Origin: CAYQQJ01 sp964515945
GTDB taxonomy: Bacteria; Pseudomonadota; Gammaproteobacteria; Pseudomonadales; Cellvibrionaceae
Length of the DNA stretch: 37,911 nt
Direction of reading: 5' to 3'
NCBI GenBank assembly: GCA_964515945.1
Contig: CAZEWY010000007.1
Location: 1 to 37,911 of the forward strand
Below the pieces are notes generated by a model. It saw nothing but the letters and a program-made list of their open reading frames with translations, made no database searches and was not told the origin of the DNA. Positions 8,827 through 17,439 of this stretch are shown here, piece after piece. The translations under genes and the position numbers were made by a program. Numbering within the stretch: position 1 is the stretch's first letter; each line of letters opens with the position of its first letter.

Positions 8827-9272
8827 CTGATTTCTCCTCTTAAATATGCGTTCACATCGTCTGGCCGGTAGGCGGTAAAGTGGGCGCTGGCGAGTTCCTC
8901 GCCATTATCCGAGCGGATCTCGCCATTGAAGACGACTATGCCGTCCTCGCCAAACTGCCGTCTGACGGTGACCCGCAGGTGGCTGTCCAATGGAAATACC
9001 GGCTGCTTCACCTGATACTGGCGCGCACTGACCAGAAAGCCCAGCTCCACCGGACGCTGGTGGCGCAGGTCATCCATGCCCACCCAGACAGCGGCTGTCT
9101 GCGCCATATACTCCAGACCCACCCAGCCCGGCACACCCTTCAGTTGCTCGCTGAAGAAGGTGGAATCCCGGCGGATCACCAGTGTTGTGGAGACGCCGTC
9201 TTCACCGCCCTCCACCACTTCCTCCACCAGCCTCATGGGCGGGCGGTGGCGAATATAGTCTTCAACCTTCAT
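8823..9272 (-). CDS. apeP: Hotdog 3-hydroxyacyl-ACP dehydratase ApeP-like
   Basis: The ATG at 9272 is chosen because GGGAG lies about five bases upstream; a GTG at 9284 is the alternative. The 149-residue protein matches the ApeP family: the N-terminal R-P-P-M-R-L-V-E-E-V segment followed by G-W-V-G-L-E-Y-M-A-Q-T-A-A-V in the central hotdog helix. ApeP pairs with ApeI to dehydrate 3-hydroxyacyl-ACP intermediates and build the conjugated double bonds. It overlaps apeO by 11 bp and apeQ by 4 bp. A second ApeP-like gene lies at 33137, so the locus carries two copies of this half of the dehydratase. Confidence 0.82.
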   Translation of the reverse strand: MKVEDYIRHRPPMRLVEEVVEGGEDGVSTTLVIRRDSTFFSEQLKGVPGWVGLEYMAQTAAVWVGMDDLRHQRPVELGFLVSARQYQVKQPVFPLDSHLRVTVRRQFGEDGIVVFNGEIRSDNGEELASAHFTAYRPDDVNAYLRGEIR

Positions 9273-10509
9273 GCCGACTCCCACCGGTTGTACGACCGAT
9301 GAGTACAGCCGCGTTGTTGCCGCCGAAGGCGAAGGAACTGCTCAGAAATACCGTCCGCGCCTCTGCCTCGGCCAGTTTTTCCAGCACCGTATTCTGTTCA
9401 ACCAGCTGTATCGGCGCCAGCTCCGGATCCCGCTCACCATCCCAACAGTGGGGCGGCAATAGACCGCGCGCATTGTAAGAGCTTAGAGCCAGCCAGCAAA
9501 GCCCCGCTTCGGTAGCGCCAGCGGCGCCCAGCGTGTGGCCAATCTGCCCCTTGCTGCTGCTACAGGGCACCGCCTCGCCAAACAGGCGCACCGTAACGCC
9601 CGCTTCCATGGCGTCATTGAGTTTGGTGCCAGTACCGTGCAGGTTGACATAGTCCACGGCTTCGGGGTCGAGCCCGGCCTGAGCCAGAGCTTCGCGGATG
9701 GCGCGCTCCGCACCGGTGCCGCTGGGCTCCGGCGCGGATATGTGGTGGGCGTCAGATGAGGCGCCCACCCCCAGAAGTTCGATGGCCTCGGTACTTTCCT
9801 CGGCACTTTCCTCGGTACAGGGCTCCCGCGTCATCAGAAAAAAGGCCGCGCCTTCACCGATGTTGATGCCGCTGCGGTTGCGGCTGAAAGGATTGGTCAC
9901 CCCCTCGGCCACGGACTCCAGTGCGGAGAAACCGTTGACCGTGAGGCGGCAGAGACTGTCGGCACCCCCCACCACCACGGCGTCCACCACACCGGCGGCG
10001 AGCAGGCGGCGCGCGGAACCCAGGGCGTGGGCACTGGAAGAACAGGCTGTGGACAGGGTATAGGCAGGGCCGGCTAATTGCAGATGCCCGGCCAGCAGTT
10101 CCGCCAAATTGCCGATTTCCTGCTGACGGTAGTGGTAATTCGCCGGCGCCCTGCCATCCTGAGCAAGACCCGCAGCGGCCGCTTCACCCTCGGCGATGCC
10201 CGAGGTACTGGTACCGGCCACCAGGGCGATACGCTCGGCGCCGTACCGCGCAATGGCCGCGTCTATATCTGGCCGTATCTGTTCGACCGCAGCGATGGCG
10301 AGCTGCAAATTGCGGCTGCCCCAGACCTCCAGAGACGCCGGCACAGCGGGCAGACTGGCGCTCACCGCAGCGGTGCAGGTCTGCTTGTCGGGCACCCAGT
10401 CACACGGCTTGAGCCCCTGGCGCGAACCGGCCAGCAGGTTTTCCAGCACCTGGGTTTTGCCGCTGCCCAGCGCATTCAGAATGCCGAGATTGTTCAGATA
10501 AAATTGCAT
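9262..10509 (-). CDS. apeO: Beta-ketoacyl-ACP synthase ApeO-like
   Basis: The 415-residue ketosynthase has an intact triad: C156 (T-A-C-S-S-S), H291 (H-G-T-G-T) and H325 (G-Q-I-G-H-T-L-G). It also has the G-E-G-A-A-F-F hydrophobic floor and S-S-F-A-F-G-G-N-N near the end. In APE synthesis this KS works with the Cys-less partner ApeC as the chain-extending pair. A short acidic insertion near residues 231-242 (E-E-S-A-E-E-S) is encoded by an imperfect 12-base direct repeat around 9785-9820, which looks like recent slippage in a surface loop. It precedes apeP with an 11-bp overlap. The KS activity call is firm; partner choice is by family knowledge. Confidence 0.88.
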   Translation of the reverse strand: MQFYLNNLGILNALGSGKTQVLENLLAGSRQGLKPCDWVPDKQTCTAAVSASLPAVPASLEVWGSRNLQLAIAAVEQIRPDIDAAIARYGAERIALVAGTSTSGIAEGEAAAAGLAQDGRAPANYHYRQQEIGNLAELLAGHLQLAGPAYTLSTACSSSAHALGSARRLLAAGVVDAVVVGGADSLCRLTVNGFSALESVAEGVTNPFSRNRSGINIGEGAAFFLMTREPCTEESAEESTEAIELLGVGASSDAHHISAPEPSGTGAERAIREALAQAGLDPEAVDYVNLHGTGTKLNDAMEAGVTVRLFGEAVPCSSSKGQIGHTLGAAGATEAGLCWLALSSYNARGLLPPHCWDGERDPELAPIQLVEQNTVLEKLAEAEARTVFLSSSFAFGGNNAAVLIGRTTGGSRHEG

Positions 10510-10579
10510 GTCGTTTTGTCGTAGTCTCTGCTTACCTTGCCTATCTTACCTTTACCTAGCGCGCTTTCCGCTTCCGCGA

Positions 10580-11128
10580 TCATTCCAGTCGCTCAATCCG
10601 CACCGCCACATTTTCGGAGGGCAGCGTGAACTGGCCCGAAGCCGAGCTGCGGTAAACCACTTGTTTGTCCTGATAGAGGACAAACCGGTTACTTTCCTTC
10701 CGCACTTGACCCTGCGGCCAGCAGGCCGGCAGATGCGTTCCCAGTTGGTGGACCAGCAGGCCCCACATCAGGGATTCCACTGCCGCTCCCCGGTAAAGAG
10801 GGGACGCCTCTGTCATGAATTGCCCTTGCGCCATATGACCGTGAAACAGCTTGGCGCCGATTGCGTTAAAACCCACAAATCGCAATTGCTCATTTTGCCA
10901 TTGACTGGCGATCAGCACCCGGCGATTGGATGGGTCCTTCGCAATACCTGATTCGGCAATCGGCGTCACCACCAGCGCGAATTGACCAGCAAGACGAGCG
11001 TCGCCCGCCGTCAGGCAATCTTGTGGCAATACGGGCTGATGACTGGCGCAGCCCGTGAGCCAAAACAGTCCGATCACCAACACCAGCCGCCAAATCACGA
11101 CGTCATTGTCTGGCTCAAGCGCCGCCAT
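10580..11128 (-). CDS. apeN: DUF3261-type lipoprotein ApeN-like
   Basis: The 182-residue protein has a lipoprotein signal ending W-L-T-G-C (C27), so it should be anchored in the outer membrane or the periplasmic face of the inner membrane. The body is predicted sheet-rich, with no catalytic motif I can name; it fits the DUF3261 proteins found in APE operons by position and length. With the LolA-like ApeL and the MMPL protein ApeM it probably forms a delivery route for the pigment to the outer membrane, as proposed for APE systems. It lies 9 bp after the halogenase-like gene; the 70-bp gap to apeO is one of the longest inside the operon. Confidence 0.7.
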   Translation of the reverse strand: MAALEPDNDVVIWRLVLVIGLFWLTGCASHQPVLPQDCLTAGDARLAGQFALVVTPIAESGIAKDPSNRRVLIASQWQNEQLRFVGFNAIGAKLFHGHMAQGQFMTEASPLYRGAAVESLMWGLLVHQLGTHLPACWPQGQVRKESNRFVLYQDKQVVYRSSASGQFTLPSENVAVRIERLE

Positions 11129-11137
11129 GGTTAAACG

Positions 11138-12373
11138 CTAGCGACAGAGCTCGGCGAGGGCATTGAGCCGACGCAGGGGTTCGGCCACGTACGGGTTTTT
11201 TTCATCCCAGGCGTAACCGGCGAGGATCGCGCAGATCATTTCGTGCACGTTTTTTTCCTTGTTCTGGTAAAAGATGACATCCTGGAAGCGACCTTCGTAC
11301 CAGGCATCGACAAACACGCGGAAGGTATCGATACCCTTCTTCAGGGGCTCCGCGTAGTCGGCTTGCCAATCCACGCTCTCGCCCCTGAGCTGGCGATGCA
11401 GAACCTTGCTGGCCATGCTGGCGGAACGCATGGCGATGGTGACACCAGACGAGAAGACGGGATCCAGGAACTCACCGGCATTGCCGAGCAGCGCATATTT
11501 GTCACCTGTCAGCCCCTTGACGTTGGCCGAGTAACCCATCAATTCCTGTGCGGCATAATTGTATTCGGCGTTGCGCAGTACATGTTGCAGCCGGGGTGCC
11601 TCGGCCACCAGTTGCTTGATCTTGTCGAGGGTCGTGGCGCCATCCCGGGCATCGATTTGCTCCGCGCGGGCCACTATGCCGAGCGAGCACTTACCGCCGC
11701 TGAAGGGAATGGTCCAGAACCAGATATCCTTTTCCTCGGGGTGTACCGTAATCAGAATCTTGCTGCGATCAAAATCGCCTTCGGCCATATGATCATCAAT
11801 ATGGGTAAAGATGGCCTTGCGCACGGGAAAGTTCGAAGGTGACTCCAACTGCAATAGCCTCGGCAGCACACGGCCGAAGCCGCTGGCATCCAATACGAAT
11901 TTGGCGGCGACGGACCGGGGCTGACCCTCGGCATCGGTGACACTCGCCACCACGCCCTCGCCGCTGAAATCCATACCGGTGATGGTGTGTTGATAGCGAA
12001 TATCCACGCCCTGTTCGGCCGCCTGATCAGCCAGCAGCTTGTCGAACAGACCGCGCTCGACCTGGAAGGTTGTCGCCGGGCCCTCGCTGAATTTTTCACG
12101 GAAATCGAAGTCGGTATATTCCTCGTTGCGGCGGAAGGCGGCACCGTTCTTGTACTGGAAACCAAACCGATTGACGGCGTCCAGCATACCCGCTTCCTCG
12201 ACGAAGCTCATGCACTGCGGCAACAGACTTTCGCCAATGGAAAAGCGCGGAAACTGCTGTTTTTCCAGCACCAGCACCTTGTGGCCCTGCTGATTCAACA
12301 GCGCCGAGGAAATAGCGCCTGAGGGACCCGCGCCAATAATCAATACATCGACATTTTCTGGTAGAGACGACAT
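11138..12373 (-). CDS. FAD-dependent halogenase-like monooxygenase
   Basis: The 411-residue flavoprotein has the FAD motif G-A-G-P-S-G at 14-19, R-F-S-I-G-E-S-L-L-P at 43-52, and G-F-Q-Y-K75-N-G in the position of the catalytic lysine region of phenol and pyrrole halogenases. W218-F-W-T-I-P223 matches the W-x-W-x-I-P signature of flavin-dependent halogenases. A second FAD-contact segment (G-D-K-Y-A-L-L-G-N-A-G-E-F-L-D-P) follows. Known brominated xanthomonadins and chlorinated flexirubins make ring halogenation a natural role. Alternatives are a ring hydroxylase or a saturase of the geranylgeranyl-reductase type. It sits between apeM (15-bp gap) and apeN (9-bp gap), clearly inside the operon. 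A flavin reductase is not present nearby. Confidence 0.72.
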   Translation of the reverse strand: MSSLPENVDVLIIGAGPSGAISSALLNQQGHKVLVLEKQQFPRFSIGESLLPQCMSFVEEAGMLDAVNRFGFQYKNGAAFRRNEEYTDFDFREKFSEGPATTFQVERGLFDKLLADQAAEQGVDIRYQHTITGMDFSGEGVVASVTDAEGQPRSVAAKFVLDASGFGRVLPRLLQLESPSNFPVRKAIFTHIDDHMAEGDFDRSKILITVHPEEKDIWFWTIPFSGGKCSLGIVARAEQIDARDGATTLDKIKQLVAEAPRLQHVLRNAEYNYAAQELMGYSANVKGLTGDKYALLGNAGEFLDPVFSSGVTIAMRSASMASKVLHRQLRGESVDWQADYAEPLKKGIDTFRVFVDAWYEGRFQDVIFYQNKEKNVHEMICAILAGYAWDEKNPYVAEPLRRLNALAELCR

Positions 12374-12388
12374 AAAAATCCTTAATTC

Positions 12389-14734
12389 TTATTGAGATGT
12401 TACGGGTTTTATGGAGAGTGGCGCCAAGAGAAAGCTCATGACAATACCCAACAATACGGTCAGACCGAAGCTGAAAATGGCATGGGTCGCGCTCAGCGCC
12501 AAAAGTCCAAATGATAAAAGAGTGGTCAGTGTCGACAGGAGAGCAGCAAAGAGGGTGTCGTAGCCGCGTCCGCCGCTCTCCCGCAGAAACAGGGTTGAAT
12601 CGATGCCTATGCCGAGCACCAGCAGCAGCGCCACAATATTGAACACGCTCAGGCCTATGCCGAACCAGCCAAACACCACCAGAACGAAGACTGACGCCAG
12701 CAGGGGCGGCATGATTACGGCGAGGGCTCCGCGTAAACCATAGCGCAGACTCAGTAACAGAAATATGACGGCGTAGGCCGCGGCGAGCACCATGCTGGCT
12801 CTCTCGCGATACTGCTGCAGCAGCTCGTTGGTGGTTGCTACCCGGTCCACCCATAGAACATTGTCACTGGTTTCGGCCAGCTCCCGCAGAGGCTCGGTGT
12901 TGTGCAGGTCATCAAGCAGCACCAGACTGTAATGCTTGCCCTCGCTGCTGAAATAAAGTGGCCGTCTCAGCAGTTTTTCGAGTGAGTCGATTATTTTGTC
13001 GATGGTCAGAAAGTCAGCGGCGGGCTGAGTGAAACTATTAATGATCTGCGCTCGTGCCGCGTCCTTGACGCCCAGCGTATCCAGGTAGATGTCCAGCAGA
13101 CCCTTGTCTATCAGTTGTTCGAGCACCAGTGCATTGTTGTCCTGCTGCGTGGCTTTTGACGGCAGCCAACTTGTCAGGTTAGTGAAGCCGTCAATGGCGC
13201 CAGCGGTCTGGGCTTCCCGTAGCGGCGCTTGCAACTGTTCCAGCTTTTGCAGCAGCGCCTCCTGGGTATCACCTTCCACCAGCAGATACTGCATGGCGGT
13301 AACCTGGCCCACGACTTCCCGGAAGCGGGCTTCCTGTGCCTGGAGTTCTGAATTGGGAAGTTGCATGGCGCGTATGTCGTCCAGCATCTGTAACTGCCAA
13401 AGCCCGCCAATCGCAATTACCAGCAGGGGCGCGGCGATTTCCGGTCTCTTTATCCAGGGCAGATAGCGTCGTGCCGCCGCCAGATAGGCCGTCAGTTTGA
13501 GGCGCAGGGACTGGGGCGGCATACGCTTGTCGGGGGACCCGAGAATCCAGGGGTAAAAACCCACCACAACCATATAAGAGACCAACAAACCGGCGCAGGA
13601 AAAGACGGCAACCTGCTTGAATCCAGGAAAGCCGGCTATGACAAAACCGAGATAGCCCGCCGTTGTGGTCAGCAAACCCAGCGACAGCCCGACTATGACT
13701 TTGCGCAGCCCCACTCGCGGCTGCCAGCCCAGCCCCATGGCTTGCCGCTTACAGAGAAAGTGCAGAGAGTAGTCAATGGACACGCCTATCAGACTGGCGC
13801 CGAACACCAGCGCTATAACGTGAACACTGCCGAAGATCAACTGACACAGGATCAGGCCGGCGACAACGCCGGCAGTCGTCGGAACCATGGCCAGCAGCAA
13901 CAGGCCCAACGAGCGAAACACCAGCAGGAAAATCACAATGATGCCGACCAGTGAACCCACACCTATGGTGGAGACTTCCGCCCGCGCCTGCTCGGTGCCG
14001 GCGCGGGCATAAAAGAAGACTCCCGTCTGCACGATATCCGGGTCCTGCACCGCCTCGGCAAACCGCGCTCGCGCATTGTTAATCGTCTCGTGCACGGCCG
14101 ATTGAACGTCGAGGCCGTAAGGGGAGCCGGCAATGTCCGCGGTCACCAACAGGTAGCGGCGGTCGGCGCTGGCGTCATCAAAGTAGATATAGCCGTCCTC
14201 AATGGCGCCGCGACCGGATGTCTGCCCTTGCAGACTGGCCAGATACGCGTCGAGGGTGGACAGGGGGTCGCCCATGAGCTCGGCGGTGGACAGACTGGCG
14301 GGATTGGCCATCAGCTCCTGCAGCGCCGCTTCGATCAGCACCTGGCCCTGCTCTTCCTCAAGCAGCACCCGATCCTTCTGCGACAGAAGCATCGATGCAA
14401 ACTGCTGATAGTGCTGTTGCAACTCGACCAGGTTATCCATGTTCTGGCGCGCGGACACGGCGGCAATGCAATCACAGGCAGACAGGGCCTGCTCGAACAG
14501 AGGCACCGCGCGCAAGGTGTCCTGCCAGTCCGAGGACGACAGCAGGAAGAAGATTTTGCGGGTAACGCCCTCCTCCAGCAACTCGTTGGCTTTGGCGACG
14601 GCGGGGTTCCTCGCGTCCTGCGGAAACAGCGCCATCATATCGCTGTCGAATGTCACTTTCGGCAGAACGGTGCTGGCCAGCACCACAAGCACGGCGGCCA
14701 GAAGAAGGAACACATAACGCAGGGTTTTCATCAT
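12389..14734 (-). CDS. apeM: RND/MMPL-family exporter ApeM-like
   Basis: The protein (about 781 residues) has the MMPL plan: one N-terminal membrane helix, a large periplasmic domain, a block of about five helices beginning near residue 265, a second periplasmic domain and a second helix block at the end. G-V-S-I-D-Y-S-L-H-F in the first block and G-I-G-I-D-S-T-L-F in the second are the matched RND-type motifs, each with an aspartate that can carry protons. Start: the frame opens at a TTG (14749), but ATG at 14734 or 14731 is likelier. It probably moves the polyene lipid out of the inner membrane, with ApeL and ApeN as partners. It is flanked by apeL and the halogenase-like gene. Confidence 0.85.
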   Translation of the reverse strand: MMKTLRYVFLLLAAVLVVLASTVLPKVTFDSDMMALFPQDARNPAVAKANELLEEGVTRKIFFLLSSSDWQDTLRAVPLFEQALSACDCIAAVSARQNMDNLVELQQHYQQFASMLLSQKDRVLLEEEQGQVLIEAALQELMANPASLSTAELMGDPLSTLDAYLASLQGQTSGRGAIEDGYIYFDDASADRRYLLVTADIAGSPYGLDVQSAVHETINNARARFAEAVQDPDIVQTGVFFYARAGTEQARAEVSTIGVGSLVGIIVIFLLVFRSLGLLLLAMVPTTAGVVAGLILCQLIFGSVHVIALVFGASLIGVSIDYSLHFLCKRQAMGLGWQPRVGLRKVIVGLSLGLLTTTAGYLGFVIAGFPGFKQVAVFSCAGLLVSYMVVVGFYPWILGSPDKRMPPQSLRLKLTAYLAAARRYLPWIKRPEIAAPLLVIAIGGLWQLQMLDDIRAMQLPNSELQAQEARFREVVGQVTAMQYLLVEGDTQEALLQKLEQLQAPLREAQTAGAIDGFTNLTSWLPSKATQQDNNALVLEQLIDKGLLDIYLDTLGVKDAARAQIINSFTQPAADFLTIDKIIDSLEKLLRRPLYFSSEGKHYSLVLLDDLHNTEPLRELAETSDNVLWVDRVATTNELLQQYRERASMVLAAAYAVIFLLLSLRYGLRGALAVIMPPLLASVFVLVVFGWFGIGLSVFNIVALLLVLGIGIDSTLFLRESGGRGYDTLFAALLSTLTTLLSFGLLALSATHAIFSFGLTVLLGIVMSFLLAPLSIKPVTSQ

Positions 14735-14753
14735 ATGCAATGTCGCCAATGTG

Positions 14754-15401
14754 TCAGTAACTGAACAGCAGTTGCGAATAGTCTCCGCTCGGTTCGTGAA
14801 TGCTGACCTTGCTGATGATGACTGTCATAACGTCATCCGCCATCGGTGCGTCTTCTTCAACTCCCGAAATTTCGTGACCCTCCACCACTATGGATTGCAT
14901 GGAACGCTTGAGTAGATCGTCCCTCGGCAGCAGCCCCAGCACCCAGCCGTCGTCGGTGTGGGTAAAGTAGAGCTCAAACATCTTTTGCAGCTCTGCCTGG
15001 GACATGTCGAAGATGGAGCTGAAAAACACGAAAAATCCATAAAGCATGGGATCATCCGCGGGCTCGACCAGTTCGCGGCTGTCCTCGGTTTGCTTATAGA
15101 GCTCGCCATCGGCGTAGTGATAGCTGACCGAGAATGGGTGAGTGATGCGCCAGTCAAAGGCGCCAGCCGAGACACTGAAAAATCCACGGGAGCGCAGGGG
15201 CTTGGTCAGCACCGACAGAAATTTTTCCTGGACGAACTCGCCCTTGAGGTTGGTCTGGGCAGCGAACTTCCCGGCCAGCCGCTCCAGGCTTGTGATGCTG
15301 GCCTGATTGCCGGCAACGGGGTAACTGAAAACATCGGCCCGGGCGGTGACACAAATCAAACCCAGTGCGAGCACGCCCAGATATTTCAACCCTGATCTCA
15401 T
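14754..15401 (-). CDS. apeL: LolA-related periplasmic lipid carrier ApeL-like
   Basis: Starting at ATG 15401, which overlaps the apeK stop by 4 bp, the 215-residue protein has a signal peptide (M-R-S-G-L-K-Y-L-G-V-L-A-L-G-L... cut after A-R-A). A LolA-like domain follows: L-K-G-E-F-V-Q-E-K-F, L-R-S-R-G-F-F-S-V and G-A-F-D-W-R-I-T-H-P-F-S-V-S-Y segments. LolA proteins shield acyl chains crossing the periplasm. In APE operons this variant is thought to carry the pigment, though direct proof is limited. Its neighbours apeK and apeM support this. A housekeeping LolA is unlikely at this position. Confidence 0.82.
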   Translation of the reverse strand: MRSGLKYLGVLALGLICVTARADVFSYPVAGNQASITSLERLAGKFAAQTNLKGEFVQEKFLSVLTKPLRSRGFFSVSAGAFDWRITHPFSVSYHYADGELYKQTEDSRELVEPADDPMLYGFFVFFSSIFDMSQAELQKMFELYFTHTDDGWVLGLLPRDDLLKRSMQSIVVEGHEISGVEEDAPMADDVMTVIISKVSIHEPSGDYSQLLFSY

Positions 15402-15859
15402 GACATGACTCCCAGCTTCTGGCGAAACACATCCGGTGTGGCAAAACACATTTCCCGCGTGGCTATATCCACGGCAACCTGAATGGTGTAGCCCTTGGTA
15501 AGCAATTCCGCCGTTGCCGCATCCACGATACGGTAATCGATTTTCAGACGCACCTGCCACTCACTTATGGTCGCAATCACGCGCAACCGCTGCTTGAAGC
15601 GTGCCGGCTTCACGTACTTGAGGCGCATGTCCACCACCGGCCACATATAACCAGAAGCGGCCATGTGATCGTAGTTGCAGCCGAGCTCCTCGAGCAGGCG
15701 GCAGCGCGCGTCCTCGAAGTACTTGATGTAGTTGCCGTGCCATGCAACCTGCATGCTGTCCACGTCGTAGAAGGGCACGGTGATTTCAATTTCCGACTGC
15801 CAGCGACCCGGAGTCAGGTCCACCGGCGACTCGCCGCCTGTCAGTGACGTTTCGATCAT
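15398..15859 (-). CDS. apeK: Hotdog thioesterase ApeK-like (4HBT/YbgC type)
   Basis: The start is ATG at 15859, overlapping the ammonia-lyase stop by 4 bp (ATGA); the open frame runs further upstream but only inside that gene. The 153-residue protein is a 4-hydroxybenzoyl-CoA thioesterase fold: Y-D-V-D-S-M-Q-V-A-W-H-G-N-Y at 31-44 holds the expected acidic residue, followed by the helix K-Y-F-E-D-A-R. In an APE pathway it could release stalled or finished acyl chains from ACP, or act on the aryl-CoA/ACP starter. The latter is suggestive next to the ammonia-lyase but not provable from sequence. Confidence 0.82.
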   Translation of the reverse strand: MIETSLTGGESPVDLTPGRWQSEIEITVPFYDVDSMQVAWHGNYIKYFEDARCRLLEELGCNYDHMAASGYMWPVVDMRLKYVKPARFKQRLRVIATISEWQVRLKIDYRIVDAATAELLTKGYTIQVAVDIATREMCFATPDVFRQKLGVMS

Positions 15860-17439
15860 AAGGGTGACGGATCCACCATCGCATCCTCGCCATAGAGGAT
15901 CCACTCGCGACGACGAATGAGTTCCAGGGTGTGGCGCAGTACCGGCTCCAGGGGTCGGTCCTCGTCGAGAATCTCGAAGAACTCCTGCACCTGCGCCATC
16001 ATGCGTTCCAGTTCCGGTGTGATGGCCGCCTGATCAAAACCGTCGTCACTTTTGCGAAGATGCAGGGCTTGGGTGGCGGCCAGCAAACCGGCGGCGGCGA
16101 CCTGTTCGGTCAGCTCCAGCACGCGAATGCAATCCCGCGCGGCTATGGTGCCCATGCTCACTTTGTCCTGGTTGTGACATTCGGTGGAACGGGAGAAAAC
16201 GCTGGCGGGCATGGTGTTTTTCAAAGCTTCGGCGGTCCAGGCCGAGGTGCCTATCTGCACCGCCTTGAAACCGTGGTTGATCATCGCCCGGTCGGGCGCG
16301 GCACCGGATAAATTCGGCGGCAAGCCGTTGTTGAACTTGGTGTCCATGAGCAGGGCCATTTGCCGGTCGACCAGATCCGCCAGATTGGCCACGGCATTTT
16401 TCATGCTGTCCATGGCGAAGGCGATATGGCCGCCGTAGAAGTGGCCACCGTGGAGCACGTGCTCCTCCTCGCCGTCGATAATGGGGTTGTCGTTGGCGCT
16501 GTTGAGTTCGATTTCGATAAAGCTGCGCAGCCAGCCCATGGAATCCTGAAGCACGCCGATGATGTGGGGCGCGCAACGGACGGAATATCGGTCCTGCAGG
16601 CGGTCCGAATTGCGGGCGACCACATTGCTTTTCAGGTCCGAGCGAATCCAGGCGGCGATCTGGCTCTGCCCGGGGTGGGGCTTGACCGAAAAAAGTTTCT
16701 CGTCGAAATGGTTGGCGTTGCCCTTCAGCGCGACACTTACCATGGAGGTGATTTTGGTCGTCAGTTTGGTGAGATAGCGGGCGCGCTCATAGGCGAGACA
16801 GGCCACGGCCGTCATCACCGCCGTGCCGTTCATGATCGCCAGCCCCTCCTTGGGACGCAATTGCAGCGGCGTGAGCCCTTCCGCTGCCAGGGCGCTGCTC
16901 GTGGCAACGCGCTCGCCGCGATAGAAAACTTCGCGCTCGCCGATCAGCGCAGCGGCGACATAGGAAAGCGGCGTCAGATCGCCACTGGCGCCGACCGACC
17001 CCTCCTGGGGCACCACCGGCACTATGCCTCGGTTGAGCATATCCACCAGACGCTGCAATAGCTCGATACGCACACCGGAATAACCGCGGCTGAGCGACGC
17101 CAGGCGCGAAGCCAGTATGGCGCGCCCGGTGCGGGGGTCGAAGGTATCGCCAAGGCCGCAGCCGTGGAAACGGGTCAAGTGGGTGGGCAGCTCTTCCACC
17201 AGATGGGGCGGAATGGTGACCGTACAGGAGTCACCGTAGCCGGTGGTCACACCGTAGATAACCCCTTCTTCCTTCCACAGGTCTTCCAGAAAGCGGGAGC
17301 CGGCGGAAATGCGCGCCAGGGATTTCGGATCGCCGGTCATCTGCACGGGGATCCTGTTGTCGGCAATCGCCACTACATCTTCGATGCGAATGCTATGCGC
17401 GCCGAATTCGATCGGTGACGCGGACTTGTCTTGAGTCAT
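15856..17439 (-). CDS. Aromatic amino-acid ammonia-lyase (HAL/PAL/TAL family)
   Basis: The 527-residue enzyme has the MIO-forming A-S-G at 151-153 (G-S-V-G-A-S-G-D-L-T-P-L-S-Y), the catalytic tyrosine region Y62-G-V-T-T-G-Y-G and the N-S-A-N-D-N-P segment. The substrate-selecting pair aligns to F91-H92 (T-R-F-H-G-C-G-L-G). Histidine lyases typically carry Ser-His, the Rhodobacter tyrosine lyase His-Leu, and plant phenylalanine lyases Phe-Leu, so this Phe-His pair is ambiguous. In the cluster the likely job is to make cinnamate or 4-coumarate as the aryl starter, to be activated by ApeH. It overlaps both neighbours by 4 bp, so it belongs to the operon. True histidine catabolism is unlikely: no hutU/hutI nearby. 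Confidence 0.85.
   Translation of the reverse strand: MTQDKSASPIEFGAHSIRIEDVVAIADNRIPVQMTGDPKSLARISAGSRFLEDLWKEEGVIYGVTTGYGDSCTVTIPPHLVEELPTHLTRFHGCGLGDTFDPRTGRAILASRLASLSRGYSGVRIELLQRLVDMLNRGIVPVVPQEGSVGASGDLTPLSYVAAALIGEREVFYRGERVATSSALAAEGLTPLQLRPKEGLAIMNGTAVMTAVACLAYERARYLTKLTTKITSMVSVALKGNANHFDEKLFSVKPHPGQSQIAAWIRSDLKSNVVARNSDRLQDRYSVRCAPHIIGVLQDSMGWLRSFIEIELNSANDNPIIDGEEEHVLHGGHFYGGHIAFAMDSMKNAVANLADLVDRQMALLMDTKFNNGLPPNLSGAAPDRAMINHGFKAVQIGTSAWTAEALKNTMPASVFSRSTECHNQDKVSMGTIAARDCIRVLELTEQVAAAGLLAATQALHLRKSDDGFDQAAITPELERMMAQVQEFFEILDEDRPLEPVLRHTLELIRRREWILYGEDAMVDPSPL

Noticed and set aside
9780..9825. Short direct repeats in apeO as a CRISPR-like or regulatory repeat
   Set aside because: Only three imperfect 12-base units in frame within a coding loop; simple slippage explains it.
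12096..12854. Minus-strand open frame of 252 codons across the halogenase/apeM junction
   Set aside because: It runs through parts of two well-supported genes in another frame and looks like a high-GC shadow.
15856..17439. Housekeeping histidine ammonia-lyase (hutH)
   Set aside because: No hutU, hutI or hutG nearby; it overlaps apeK and the acyltransferase and has a non-histidase residue pair.
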